Origin: Microvirga sp. TS319
Lineage (GTDB): Bacteria > Pseudomonadota > Alphaproteobacteria > Rhizobiales > Beijerinckiaceae
Direction of reading: 5' to 3'
DNA: 64,000 bases
Assembly (NCBI RefSeq): GCF_041276405.1
Contig: NZ_JBGGGT010000002.1
Location: forward strand, 496,001-560,000
Shown: piece after piece, positions 44,474-53,445 of the stretch
How positions within the stretch are numbered: position 1 is the stretch's first letter
Layout: every line of letters starts with the position of its first letter
Translations under genes and position numbers: made by a program
Notes under the pieces: model-generated
Told to the model about the DNA's origin: nothing
Database searches by the model: none
The model's input: only the letters and a program-made list of their open reading frames with translations

Positions 44474-45069
44474 GCGGCGATCACCTCGTTCATGTGAAGA
44501 ACCTTGGAGCCCCAGTCGCCGATGACGAGCGTCGTCATGGAAGCCGGAGAGACTTCGAAACGGCCGTATGAATCGAGAGGCATGCCCAGATAGTAGAGAA
44601 GGGCGGCCTTGATCACGTCGCTATGGCTGACGAGAACGACGGCGCGTCCTGCATGGAATCCTCGAAGCTCTTCCATGGCATGGACGATACGCGTCTGCGC
44701 CTCCAGCATCGTTTCGCCTCCCGGCGGGCGGATCGTGCTGCGGCTGCTGTTCCAGGCCGACCATAGCCGGTCTTCGGCCAGGCTGTCGAAACTTTTGCCC
44801 GACCATGCGCCGAAATCGATCTCGATGATGTCGTCGAGATGCTCGACGGGCCTGGCGAGGCGCGCCGCGATGGGCTCGGCCGTCTCGACTGCCCGCTCGA
44901 GCGGGCTCGTGAGAATGCGCACGACGTTCTCGCGAGCAAGGCGTTCAGCGAGCGCCTGCGCCTGTGTCCTTCCCAGATGGCCAAGGCGCACCCCCGGGAT
45001 GCGCCCGCACAGCACGGTTCCCACACGATCATGGGCGGCGTGACGCACAAGGAAGAAGGTGGTGGTCAC
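44470..45069 (-). CDS. Histidine phosphatase (phosphoglycerate-mutase superfamily)
   Basis: 199 residues. Catalytic His in LVRHAAHD (RHG changed to RHA), Arg/Glu in SPLERAVETAEP, acidic IDFGAWSGKSF, and second His in LVSHSDVIKA. Size fits the small phosphatases related to alpha-ribazole phosphatase and GpgP. Thirteen bases downstream of ino1, so it may dephosphorylate the inositol-1-phosphate or a glycosylated phosphate intermediate. The substrate is inferred from context only. Confidence 0.87.
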   Translation of the reverse strand: MTTTFFLVRHAAHDRVGTVLCGRIPGVRLGHLGRTQAQALAERLARENVVRILTSPLERAVETAEPIAARLARPVEHLDDIIEIDFGAWSGKSFDSLAEDRLWSAWNSSRSTIRPPGGETMLEAQTRIVHAMEELRGFHAGRAVVLVSHSDVIKAALLYYLGMPLDSYGRFEVSPASMTTLVIGDWGSKVLHMNEVIAA

Positions 45070-45082
45070 GCCCGGAGCCTCC

Positions 45083-46171
45083 TCACGTCTCTTCGTCCTT
45101 GCCTGCGACGAAGCGCAGCGTCCTTTCTCGCGCCTCGTTGTCGGTGAACTGCTGTGGAGGAGACTTCATGAAATAGCTCGAAGGTCCCGTGAGCGCTCCG
45201 CCGATCTTTCGATCCATGGCGATTTTTGCGCAGCGCACCGCGTCGATGACGATTCCTGCGGAATTGGGTGAATCCCAGACTTCGAGTTTCAGCTCCACGT
45301 TGAGCGGAACGCCCCCGAAGGCGGTTCCTTCCATACGGATATAGGCCCATTTCCGGTCGGTGAGCCACGGGACATGGTCGCTCGGACCGACATGGACGTC
45401 CTCCGGCGGGAGGGGAATATCGAGCTGGCTCGTCACGGCCTGCGTCTTGGAAATCTTCTTCGATTCCAGGCGCTCGCGCTCGAGCATGTTCTGGAAGTCC
45501 GTATTGCCGCCGAAATTGAGCTGATAGGTTCGGTCGAGGCGCACGCCGCGCTCGCGGAAAAGATTGGCCAGCACCCGGTGGACGATCGTGGCGCCGACCT
45601 GACTCTTGATATCGTCGCCGACGATGGGAAGGCCGCGTTCCTCGAAGCGCTTCCGCCATTCGGGGTTGGAGGCGATGAAGACGGGAATGCAGTTCACGAA
45701 GGCGCAGCCGGCCTCCAGAGCCTGCTCGGCATACCACTCCGTGGCCTTCTGGGATCCGACCGGAAGATAGGAGACGAGCACATCGGTCTTGGATTGGCGC
45801 AGGATCTCCGCGACATTGGCTTCGTCTTCGGGCGATTCTTCGATCTCGTCGCGAAGATATTTGCCCAATCCATCGAGAGTCTTGCCGCGACGGACAATGA
45901 TCCCGCTCTCGGGCACCGTGGAAAAGCGCTGGGTGTTGTTGGGCGCGGCGAAGATGGCCTCCGAGACGTCCCGGCCGACCTTCGAGGCGTTCACGTCGAA
46001 GGCCGCGGAAATCTCCACATCGCTGATATGATAGCCACCAAGCTCGACATTCATCAGGCCTGGAATGGGCTCGTTGATCTGAGCGCTGCGGTAATAGGAA
46101 AGGCCTTGCGCGAAGGACGAGGCGCAGTTGCCGACGCCGACGATTCCGACGCGGACCTTTCGTGAGCTCAT
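45083..46171 (-). CDS. ino1: myo-Inositol-1-phosphate synthase
   Basis: 362 residues. NAD-binding start [17 protein letters not shown], then the conserved [27 protein letters not shown] and SKKISKT, and near the end [18 protein letters not shown], all hallmarks of bacterial and archaeal Ino1. Converts glucose-6-phosphate to inositol-1-phosphate with transient NAD reduction in the cytoplasm. First gene of the six-gene left operon, with an exact EcfG promoter upstream (46270-46295). Ino1 is uncommon outside actinobacteria and some alphaproteobacteria, and implies an inositol-containing product. Confidence 0.95.
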   Translation of the reverse strand: MSSRKVRVGIVGVGNCASSFAQGLSYYRSAQINEPIPGLMNVELGGYHISDVEISAAFDVNASKVGRDVSEAIFAAPNNTQRFSTVPESGIIVRRGKTLDGLGKYLRDEIEESPEDEANVAEILRQSKTDVLVSYLPVGSQKATEWYAEQALEAGCAFVNCIPVFIASNPEWRKRFEERGLPIVGDDIKSQVGATIVHRVLANLFRERGVRLDRTYQLNFGGNTDFQNMLERERLESKKISKTQAVTSQLDIPLPPEDVHVGPSDHVPWLTDRKWAYIRMEGTAFGGVPLNVELKLEVWDSPNSAGIVIDAVRCAKIAMDRKIGGALTGPSSYFMKSPPQQFTDNEARERTLRFVAGKDEET

Positions 46172-46269
46172 GTTGGATCTCCCTGATGGGGCCTTCCCGG
46201 CAATCGGCTGAAGTTTCGACGCGGCATGCAGGCGTCAGGCCCGGTCGCATGTCCCGAAGCTTGGCCGTC

Positions 46270-46295
46270 AACGCGAGAAAAGTGTTTGTTGTTCC
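46270..46295 (-). promoter_or_regulatory. EcfG-type promoter of the ino1 operon
   Basis: Minus strand: GGAAC, 17 bases, CGTT, exact consensus. The -10 is 99 bases upstream of the ino1 ATG. Forms a divergent pair with the promoter at 46381. Confidence 0.8.
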
Positions 46296-46380
46296 CCGCG
46301 GTTTCCGGACTTGAGACTCTTGTCTTCATGAGGAAGCGCACAAGCTACAAGTAGGGCCGGGCGGCCAGCTTCAAGCCCAA

Positions 46381-46405
46381 GGAACAAAGATGATGATGGA
46401 GCGTT
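46381..46405 (+). promoter_or_regulatory. EcfG-type promoter of the right glycan operon
   Basis: GGAAC, 16 bases, CGTT, exact consensus on the plus strand, about 185 bases before the first epimerase start. The rest of the 419-base gap (46172-46590) shows no gene; two exact EcfG motifs lie within about 135 bases of each other, facing outward. Confidence 0.8.
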
Positions 46406-46590
46406 TTGCTCCGTGAAATGCCAAGCTTTGAGAGGGATGAAAAGGGCGGCCGGTCTGTGCGCGCTCTGCCTCACGTCCCCGTTTTCGCCTGGATCGGGCG
46501 CATGTCGCGCGTCGCTTCTCCAGCCGAGGAGGCGGGGTTCTCCCGGCTCGATCCTGGCATGACGACCATCAATTCACCCGGAGACCTCTC

Positions 46591-47703
46591 GTGGCGGATA
46601 CGATCCTCATTACTGGCGGCGCTGGCTTCATCGGTCGCTACGTTGCGCGCGCCTGCTTGGAGCGTGGGCACCGTGTTCGTGTGCTCGACAGCCTCATCGA
46701 GCAGGTTCACGGCGACAGGACGCAGGTCGATGGTCTCGATTCCGAAGTGGAGGTCGTCGTTGGCGACGTACGTGACGAGACGGCGGTTCTGAAGGCCCTG
46801 AAGGGGGCCACGAAGGTCGTCCATCTCGCGGCGGAGGTCGGTGTCGGCCAGAGCATGTACGCGGTCGACCGCTATGTGTCCGTGAACGACTACGGCACGG
46901 CCGTGCTGTTCCAGCAGCTCATCGACAATCCTGTGAAGCGGGTCGTCGTCGCCTCCTCCATGAGCATCTATGGGGAGGGACTCTACCGGGATGCCGACGG
47001 GCGCCTCATGGAGGATGTGGTGCGCGTGCCCCGCACCAGCGAGGCCGATTCCTGGGACCCGCTCGATGCACAGGGCAGGCCGCTCGTTCCGGTGCCGACT
47101 CCGGAATGGAAGAAGCCCGCGCTCGCATCCGTCTATGCGCTGTCGAAATATGTGCAGGAGCGCCTGACGCTGACCCTCTGTCCAGCCTATGGCATGGAGG
47201 GCGTCGCGCTCAGGCTCTGGAACGCCTACGGCCCAGGCCAGGCCCTGTCCAATCCCTATACCGGCGTTCTCGCCATCTTCGCATCGCGACTTCACAACGG
47301 ACAGCCGCCCATGATCTTCGAGGACGGCCAGCAGCGCCGCGACTTCGTTCACGTGGAGGATGTTGCGCAGGCCTTCGTCCTGGCGCTGGAGCACGAGAAG
47401 GCGCCGGGCGGCGTGTTCAATGTCGGCAGCGGCGTGGACCGGACCGTATCGGAAGTGGCGGAGCTTCTGGCTAGGGCCATGAACCGCCCGATTGCGCCCG
47501 AGATTGCGGGTAAAGCGCGCATCGGCGACATCCGCCACTGCATCGCGGATATCTCGAAGATCCAGCAGGAGCTGGGCTACAGGCCGAAGAAGGACTTCTC
47601 GGAAGGACTGGCGGAACTCGCCGCGTGGGTGGCTCGCCAGGAAGCCAAGGACCTCGTTCAGGAGGCCCGCAAGGAACTCGAATCGCGAGGCCTTGTCGCA
47701 TGA
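46591..47703 (+). CDS. NAD-dependent sugar epimerase/dehydratase (extended SDR), copy 1
   Basis: 370 residues. NAD site ITGGAGFIGRYVARACLE; catalytic Ser in ASSMSIYGEG and Tyr-x-x-x-Lys in YALSKYVQERL; FVHVEDVAQAFVLALEH and VFNVGSGVD follow the NDP-sugar epimerase pattern. An insertion of about 35 residues after IYGEG (about 130-165) is longer than in GalE. GTG start at 46591 with CGGAGA upstream. Overlaps the next epimerase gene (ATGA). Supplies a modified NDP-sugar to the glycosyltransferases downstream. Confidence 0.88.
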   Translation: MADTILITGGAGFIGRYVARACLERGHRVRVLDSLIEQVHGDRTQVDGLDSEVEVVVGDVRDETAVLKALKGATKVVHLAAEVGVGQSMYAVDRYVSVNDYGTAVLFQQLIDNPVKRVVVASSMSIYGEGLYRDADGRLMEDVVRVPRTSEADSWDPLDAQGRPLVPVPTPEWKKPALASVYALSKYVQERLTLTLCPAYGMEGVALRLWNAYGPGQALSNPYTGVLAIFASRLHNGQPPMIFEDGQQRRDFVHVEDVAQAFVLALEHEKAPGGVFNVGSGVDRTVSEVAELLARAMNRPIAPEIAGKARIGDIRHCIADISKIQQELGYRPKKDFSEGLAELAAWVARQEAKDLVQEARKELESRGLVA

Positions 47704-48818
47704 AGGAATCGGATTCAAAGACCGGCGCGCCGGCCATTCTTCGTCGCCGCCCCGTCCTGGTGACAGGGGGAGCAGGTTTCATCGGTTCCAATCTGGCGGA
47801 TCGGTTCGCCAGCGAAGGGCATGACGTTCTGATCTACGATGCTCTGGCTCGCCCCGGCGTCGACCGGAACCTCGAATGGTTGAAGAAGCGCCACCCCTCG
47901 AAGATCTCCGCAGCTATCGCCGATATTCGCGACGAGACGGCGGTCTCCGATGCGGTCTCCGACGCTCAGGCCGTCTTTCACATGGCCGCGCAGGTCGCGG
48001 TGACGACGAGCCTCGCCGATCCCCGCGAGGATTTCGAAATCAATATCCGCGGCACCTTGAACGTGCTCGATGCTTTGCGCAAACGCAGCGAGCCCGTTCC
48101 TCTCGTCTTCGCTTCCACGAACAAGGTCTATGGCGACCTCGTGGACGTGGAGCTCGACATGACGAACGATGCCTATGTGCCACGCGATCCGGCCATTCGC
48201 GACAACGGAATCGGCGAAAGCCGCCCTCTCGATTTCCATACGCCTTATGGCTGCTCCAAAGGAGCGGCCGATCAGTATGTCCTCGACTTCGCACGCTCCT
48301 TCGGCATTCCCACCTGCGTCCTGCGGATGAGCTGCATCTACGGGCAGCGTCAGATGGGAACGGAAGATCAGGGGTGGGTCGCCCATTTCCTGATCCGCGC
48401 CCTCGAAGGCAGGCCGATCGCCATCTACGGCGACGGCTGCCAGGTGCGCGACATCCTCAACATTTCCGACGCGGTCGATGCCTATGCCCAAGCCTGGAAG
48501 CGCATCGGCGCCGTTCAGGGGCGCGCCTTCAATCTGGGCGGCGGACCCGCGAATGCGATCAGCCTGAGGCAGCTCCTCGTCCACATCGAGGATCTTATCG
48601 GGCGTCCGGTCGAAACCGCCTATGCCGATTGGCGAGCGGGCGACCAGCGCTACTACGTCTCCGATACCCGTCGGATCGCACGCGAACTCGCCTTGAAGAC
48701 TCCGACGCCGTGGCGCAAGGGTGTGGCCGCCCTGGCGCGATGGCTGCAGGAAGAGAGAGGATTGTCGGGAACGATACGGCACAGCCCGCCGCTTCAGGAA
48801 GCTGCGATCGTGCCATGA
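47700..48818 (+). CDS. NAD-dependent sugar epimerase (CDP-paratose 2-epimerase-like)
   Basis: 372 residues. VTGGAGFIGSNLADRFASEG, the TNKVYGD element that is typical of CDP-tyvelose/paratose 2-epimerases, RPLDFHTPYGCSKGAADQY with Tyr-x-x-x-Lys, and RDILNISDAVDAYA. The enlarged C-terminal sugar domain has YADWRAGDQRYYVSDTRR. The first 14 residues (MKESDSKTGAPAIL) are a polar tail. ATG chosen from the four-base overlap with the upstream gene. Sugar identity not known. Confidence 0.87.
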   Translation: MKESDSKTGAPAILRRRPVLVTGGAGFIGSNLADRFASEGHDVLIYDALARPGVDRNLEWLKKRHPSKISAAIADIRDETAVSDAVSDAQAVFHMAAQVAVTTSLADPREDFEINIRGTLNVLDALRKRSEPVPLVFASTNKVYGDLVDVELDMTNDAYVPRDPAIRDNGIGESRPLDFHTPYGCSKGAADQYVLDFARSFGIPTCVLRMSCIYGQRQMGTEDQGWVAHFLIRALEGRPIAIYGDGCQVRDILNISDAVDAYAQAWKRIGAVQGRAFNLGGGPANAISLRQLLVHIEDLIGRPVETAYADWRAGDQRYYVSDTRRIARELALKTPTPWRKGVAALARWLQEERGLSGTIRHSPPLQEAAIVP

Positions 48819-48887
48819 GAGGCGGATTGGTTGCCGCTGTGCAACGCATTGACCCAACTGACACGGCGTGAAGAGGATAGAAGAGGC

Positions 48888-50024
48888 ATGTCTGCACGGA
48901 AACAGACCGGTCCCGCTCTTCGTGTTCTCATGACGGCCGATGCCGTCGGCGGTGTCTGGCAATATGCGCTGGATGCTGCCGAGGGCATGCGTGCGCATGG
49001 TGTCGAAACGATCCTCGCCGTACTCGGCCCTGCGCCCTCGGGAGATCAGCTGGAGAAGGCGAGGACGAGCGGCATCGAGGTCATCGATACAGGGCTTCCC
49101 CTCGACTGGACGGCCGAGCAGGCTGGCGAAGTGGCGGCGGCCGGGCAGTCGATTGCGCGTCTCGCAGCCGAAATTCGGCCCGACATCGTGCATCTCAACT
49201 CTCCCGCGTTGCTTGCCGATGGATCGTTTGCCCGTCCCGTGGTGGCCGTGTGCCACTCATGTGTCGCCACCTGGTGGGAATCCGTGCGCGGGGGACCGCT
49301 TCCCGAGGCGTTCGAGTGGCGGACGGAACTCGTTCGCAGGGGCTATCGTGCCGCTGACATGCTCCTGGCCCCGACCGCCGCGTTCGCTCATGCCACGGCC
49401 CGCGTCTACAACCTCGCGGAAGTCCCGACGGTCGTCCGGAACGGGCGTCGACCCGCTCGAGGCGAGGCTCCGGGGACGCGTGACCTCTTTGCCTTCACGG
49501 CCGGACGCCTTTGGGATGACGGCAAGAATTTCGCGGCGTTCGATCGGGCCGCAGCGCATCTTTCCATCCCGGCTTTGGCGGCTGGCCCGCTCGGCGGGCC
49601 CAACGGCACCCAGATTGCGGCTCGTCACGCCATCGCCCTGGGACGGCTCAGTGACGAGGAGGTCGCCGGGTACTTGAGCGCGCAGCCCATCTTCGTGTCG
49701 GCCGCGAAATACGAGCCGTTCGGCCTCGCCGTGCTGGAAGCCGCGCAGGCGGGCTGCGCGCTGATCCTGTCCGACATCCCGACACTGCGCGAGTTGTGGG
49801 ATGGCGCGGCCCTGTACGTGGCACCGGATGACGATGACGCTTTTGCGCGATCGATCGAGCGGCTGAGTGCGGACGAAACGATGCGTCGCGCCATGGGGGA
49901 AGCAGCGAAAAAGCGGGCGGGAGCCTACAGCGTGGGAGCCATGAGCGCGGGCATCCTCTCTGCCTACAGGGCTCTGATTCCCTCCAGATTCCGCTCCATT
50001 TCGCTCAAAGGAGCCGCTGCATGA
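48888..50024 (+). CDS. GT4-family glycosyltransferase
   Basis: 378 residues, GT-B fold. N-terminal VLMTADAVGGVWQYALDAAEGM is the acceptor-side glycine motif; C-terminal FAFTAGRLWDDGKN, then VSAAKYEPFGLAVLEAAQAG with the E-x7-E donor motif (EPFGLAVLE). Transfers a sugar from a nucleotide donor. ATG 48888 has AAGAGG upstream; an earlier ATG at 48831 would include a stretch unlike the family. Stop overlaps the next gene (ATGA). Confidence 0.9.
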   Translation: MSARKQTGPALRVLMTADAVGGVWQYALDAAEGMRAHGVETILAVLGPAPSGDQLEKARTSGIEVIDTGLPLDWTAEQAGEVAAAGQSIARLAAEIRPDIVHLNSPALLADGSFARPVVAVCHSCVATWWESVRGGPLPEAFEWRTELVRRGYRAADMLLAPTAAFAHATARVYNLAEVPTVVRNGRRPARGEAPGTRDLFAFTAGRLWDDGKNFAAFDRAAAHLSIPALAAGPLGGPNGTQIAARHAIALGRLSDEEVAGYLSAQPIFVSAAKYEPFGLAVLEAAQAGCALILSDIPTLRELWDGAALYVAPDDDDAFARSIERLSADETMRRAMGEAAKKRAGAYSVGAMSAGILSAYRALIPSRFRSISLKGAAA

Positions 50025-51133
50025 AGTTTGCCTATTTCACTCACTCCCTTGCATCCTGCTGGAATCACGGCAATGCGCATTTCCTGAGAGGCGTGCTGCG
50101 CGATCTCGTTCACCGCGGACACGAGGTCGTGGCTTACGAGCCTGAAGGAGCATGGAGCCTTGACAATCTCCTGCGGGATCATGGAGAGGCCGGGCTCGAG
50201 GCTTATCGTAATCTTTACCCGGAGCTGTCCTCGACCGCATTCGAGGCCGATGCCGATCTCTCCGAGATGGTGTCGGACGCGGATGTGGTGATCGTCCATG
50301 AATGGAACGATCCGTGGCTCGTCGCGGCCATCGGCGCGCTGCGGAGCCAGGGTGCGCGGTTCACCCTTCTCTTTCACGACACGCATCATCGGGCGGTCAG
50401 CGATCCGAACGCGATTCGTCAATTCGATCTGAGCGGATACGACGGCATTCTCGCCTTCGGCGAGACGCTGGCCGAGGTCTATCGTCGCTGGGGCTGGGGC
50501 GAGCGTGTCCATGTCTGGCACGAGGCGGCCGATACGCGGCTCTTTCATCCACCGACGGAAGAGGTCGAACGCAAGGGCCTCGTCTGGATCGGCAATTGGG
50601 GCGACGACGAGCGCAGCGCGGAACTGGAGACCTATCTCTTTCGCCCGGCTCGGACCGTAGGGCTGCCCCTCGACATCTACGGCGTGCGTTATCCTGAGCA
50701 CGCTCTGGAGACCCTGGATCGCTACGGCGTCACGTATCGGGGCTGGCTGCCGAATGCGCGGGCCCCCGAGGTGTTCGCACGCCACTTGGCTACGGTGCAT
50801 GTGCCGCGCCGCTTCTACGTGGATATGCTTCCCGGCATTCCCACGATCCGGGTCTTCGAGGCGCTTGCTTGCGGAATTCCTCTCATATCTGCGCCCTGGC
50901 GCGATTCGGAGGGGCTTTTCAATCCGGGCGAGGACTATCTGGTCGCACGCGACGAGGCCGAGATGGAGCGTCATCTCACGGCCGTCAGCCGTGATCCTGA
51001 TTTACGGCGCTTCCTCGTGACGAACGGATTGGCCGCCATCCGCAACCGCCACTCCTGTGCGCACCGAGTCGATCAGTTGCTCACGATCCTGAAAACCTAC
51101 GGTGCCGAAGCGCCGATGGAGATGTCCGCATGA
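50021..51133 (+). CDS. CgeB-like glycosyltransferase, paralogue B
   Basis: 370 residues. MKFAYFTHSLASCWNHGNAH at the N-terminus; VIVHEWNDPWLVAAIG; LLFHDTHHRAVSD; C-terminal VPRRFYVDMLPGIPTIRVFE and ALACGIPLISAPWRDSEGLF, the CgeB/GT-B donor region. Most divergent of the four CgeB-type proteins here. Cytoplasmic or peripheral. Start and stop overlap its neighbours by four bases, implying coupled translation. Confidence 0.83.
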   Translation: MKFAYFTHSLASCWNHGNAHFLRGVLRDLVHRGHEVVAYEPEGAWSLDNLLRDHGEAGLEAYRNLYPELSSTAFEADADLSEMVSDADVVIVHEWNDPWLVAAIGALRSQGARFTLLFHDTHHRAVSDPNAIRQFDLSGYDGILAFGETLAEVYRRWGWGERVHVWHEAADTRLFHPPTEEVERKGLVWIGNWGDDERSAELETYLFRPARTVGLPLDIYGVRYPEHALETLDRYGVTYRGWLPNARAPEVFARHLATVHVPRRFYVDMLPGIPTIRVFEALACGIPLISAPWRDSEGLFNPGEDYLVARDEAEMERHLTAVSRDPDLRRFLVTNGLAAIRNRHSCAHRVDQLLTILKTYGAEAPMEMSA

Positions 51134-52224
51134 AGATAGCCTTTTACGGCTCCAGCCTTCTCTCCTCCTACTGGAACGGGGCGGCGACCTACTACAGAGG
51201 TATGCTGAGCGAACTCGCCCGCCGCGGCTACGGCATCACGTTCTACGAGCCCGATGCGTTCGACCGTCAGAAGCATCGCGACATCGACCCGCCGGAATGG
51301 GCCGAGGTCAAGGTCTATCCGGCCACCGAGGAGGCCATGCGCGGCGTCGTGGCCGAGGCCGCGAAGGCCGATGTGGTGGTCAAGGCGTCCGGGGTCGGCG
51401 TGTTCGACAACGAGCTCCTGGAGGGTGTCGTCGCAGCGTCGCGGCCCGACGCCATTCGCATTTTCTGGGACGTGGATGCCCCGGCGACGCTCGCGGAGCT
51501 GCGGGAGAGCCCGGATCATCCGTTGCGGCGCACGCTTCCCGCCCTCGACTTCGTCCTCACCTATGGCGGAGGCCCGCCGGTGATCGAGGCCTATGAGGGA
51601 TTCGGCGCGCGGCGCTGCATCCCGATCTACAACGCGCTCGATCCTTCGACTCACCACCCGGTGCCAGCCGACGATCGCTTCAAGGCCGATCTCTCGTTTC
51701 TCGGGAATCGACTGCCAGACCGCGAGGCGCGCGTGGAGCAGTTCTTCCTGGAGCCCGCCGCGCGTCTGCCGAACCGGAGCTTTCTGATCGGCGGCAATGG
51801 TTGGGAGACGAAAGGCATGCCGCCGAACGTGCGCCATATCGGGCATGTCTATACACGCGATCACAACGCCTTCAACACGAGCCCGCTCGCGGTCCTGAAT
51901 ATCGCACGCGATTCCATGGCGACGACAGGCTACTCGCCGGCGACGCGTGTGTTCGAAGCGGCAGGCGCAGGCGCGTGCCTCATCACCGATGCATGGGCCG
52001 GCCTCGAACTCTTCCTGAAAGAGGGAGAGGAGGTTTTGGTCGCCCGAGACGGCAAGGACGTGGCCGACCATGTGGAGAGGTTGGATCCCGAGCGGGCGAG
52101 GGCCATCGGCGATGCTGCCCGGCGACGGATCATGGCCGAGCACACCTATGCCAGACGGGGAGCCGAGGTGGATGCGCTTCTGCGTGACATGGCTTCGCAG
52201 AAGCGCGAGAGGAGCGTCGCGTGA
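51130..52224 (+). CDS. CgeB-like glycosyltransferase, paralogue C
   Basis: 364 residues. MKIAFYGSSLLSSYWNGAAT, IFWDVDAPATLAELRES (compare YDLDTPVTLSKL in paralogue A), LTYGGGPPVIEAYEGFGARR, LNIARDSMATTGYSPATRVF and EAAGAGACLITDAWAGLE. Same family and domain order as A and D. Coupled by four-base overlaps on both sides. Confidence 0.84.
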   Translation: MKIAFYGSSLLSSYWNGAATYYRGMLSELARRGYGITFYEPDAFDRQKHRDIDPPEWAEVKVYPATEEAMRGVVAEAAKADVVVKASGVGVFDNELLEGVVAASRPDAIRIFWDVDAPATLAELRESPDHPLRRTLPALDFVLTYGGGPPVIEAYEGFGARRCIPIYNALDPSTHHPVPADDRFKADLSFLGNRLPDREARVEQFFLEPAARLPNRSFLIGGNGWETKGMPPNVRHIGHVYTRDHNAFNTSPLAVLNIARDSMATTGYSPATRVFEAAGAGACLITDAWAGLELFLKEGEEVLVARDGKDVADHVERLDPERARAIGDAARRRIMAEHTYARRGAEVDALLRDMASQKRERSVA

Positions 52225-53330
52225 GCGGATTGCGCATCGTCGTACTCGGCCTGAGTCTTTCGTCGTCATGGGGCAACGGCCACGCCACAACCTTCCGGGC
52301 CCTGCTCAAGGCATTCGGCGCCCGGGGACACGACGTGCTGTTCCTGGAGCGCGACGTGCCATGGTATGCCGCGCACCGGGACATGAAGGATCCCGATTTC
52401 TGCCGCCTCGAGTTCTATACGAGCCTGGGGGACCTGGAGCGTTACAGGAAAGTCATTGCCGCAGCCGATGCGGTGATCGTAGGCTCCTACGTGCCCGAGG
52501 GCGTTGCCGTCGGGCGATGGGTCCAGGAAGTGGCGGACGGAACCGTCGCCTTCTACGACATCGATACCCCCGTGACGCTGGCGAAGCTGGAGAGAGGCGA
52601 TTACGAATATCTCTCGCCGGATCTGATCCCGCATTACGACGTCTACTTCTCGTTCACGGGTGGCCCGACGCTCGATCTGCTCATGGAGCGATACGGAGCT
52701 CCGGCGGCGCGAGCGCTCTATTGCTCCGTCGACCCTGAACTCTATCCCGTGCTCGACCGGACGAAGCGCTGGGACCTGAGCTATCTCGGCACGTACAGCC
52801 CGGACCGGCAGCCCACGCTCGGGACACTCCTGATCGAGCCCGCCCGGCGTGCGCCGCATCTGCGCTTCGTGGTGGCCGGGCCGCAATATCCCGCCGATAT
52901 CGCATGGCCGGAGAACGTGGAGCGCATCGATCACGTGCCACCCAGCGAGCATCCGGCTTTCTACGCACAGAGCCGCTTCACGCTCAATGTCACCCGCGCG
53001 GACATGATCCGCGCCGGGTATAGCCCCAGCGTTCGCCTGTTCGAGGCAGCCGCCTGCGGAACGCCGATCATCTCCGATATATGGAACGGGATCGAGACGC
53101 TTCTGACGCCCGGGCGAGAGATCGCGCTCGCCCGGCAGGCCGATGACGTCCTCCATGTTCTGGAAGGAGCGGACGGGTTCGCGCGCGATATGATGGGGCA
53201 GGAAGCGAGGCGGCGCATCCTGGCCGAACACACGTCCTCCCATCGCGCCGCTTCCATGGAGCGCGACCTGATTGCGGCGATGAATCGCCGGAAGAAGGAA
53301 CATCGTCTGATGTGGGAAGTAAGAGCTTGA
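52221..53330 (+). CDS. CgeB-like glycosyltransferase, paralogue D
   Basis: 369 residues. The N-terminus VLGLSLSSSWGNGHATTFRA and FLERDVPWYAAHRDM, YDIDTPVTLAKLE, and LNVTRADMIRAGYSPSVRLF correspond almost motif for motif to paralogue A at 43355, so the two probably share donor or acceptor type. Last gene of the tightly overlapping right-arm block; the UXS-like gene follows after 115 bases with its own promoter candidate. Confidence 0.85.
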   Translation: MSGLRIVVLGLSLSSSWGNGHATTFRALLKAFGARGHDVLFLERDVPWYAAHRDMKDPDFCRLEFYTSLGDLERYRKVIAAADAVIVGSYVPEGVAVGRWVQEVADGTVAFYDIDTPVTLAKLERGDYEYLSPDLIPHYDVYFSFTGGPTLDLLMERYGAPAARALYCSVDPELYPVLDRTKRWDLSYLGTYSPDRQPTLGTLLIEPARRAPHLRFVVAGPQYPADIAWPENVERIDHVPPSEHPAFYAQSRFTLNVTRADMIRAGYSPSVRLFEAAACGTPIISDIWNGIETLLTPGREIALARQADDVLHVLEGADGFARDMMGQEARRRILAEHTSSHRAASMERDLIAAMNRRKKEHRLMWEVRA

Positions 53331-53359
53331 GAGGCGTGAATAGATTCTGAGGCCGACAT

Positions 53360-53384
53360 TGAACCTATGCCAAGCTTCGGCGTT
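53360..53384 (+). promoter_or_regulatory. Candidate EcfG-like promoter before the UXS-like gene
   Basis: TGAAC, 16 bases, CGTT: one mismatch in the -35. It sits in the only gap longer than 100 bases of the right arm, 61 bases before the UXS-like start. Confidence 0.45.
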
Positions 53385-53445
53385 GGACCGATGCAGGTTT
53401 GTACCTCGGGACCGCTGCCGGCGGTCCGATACGGAGATGGTCTTC

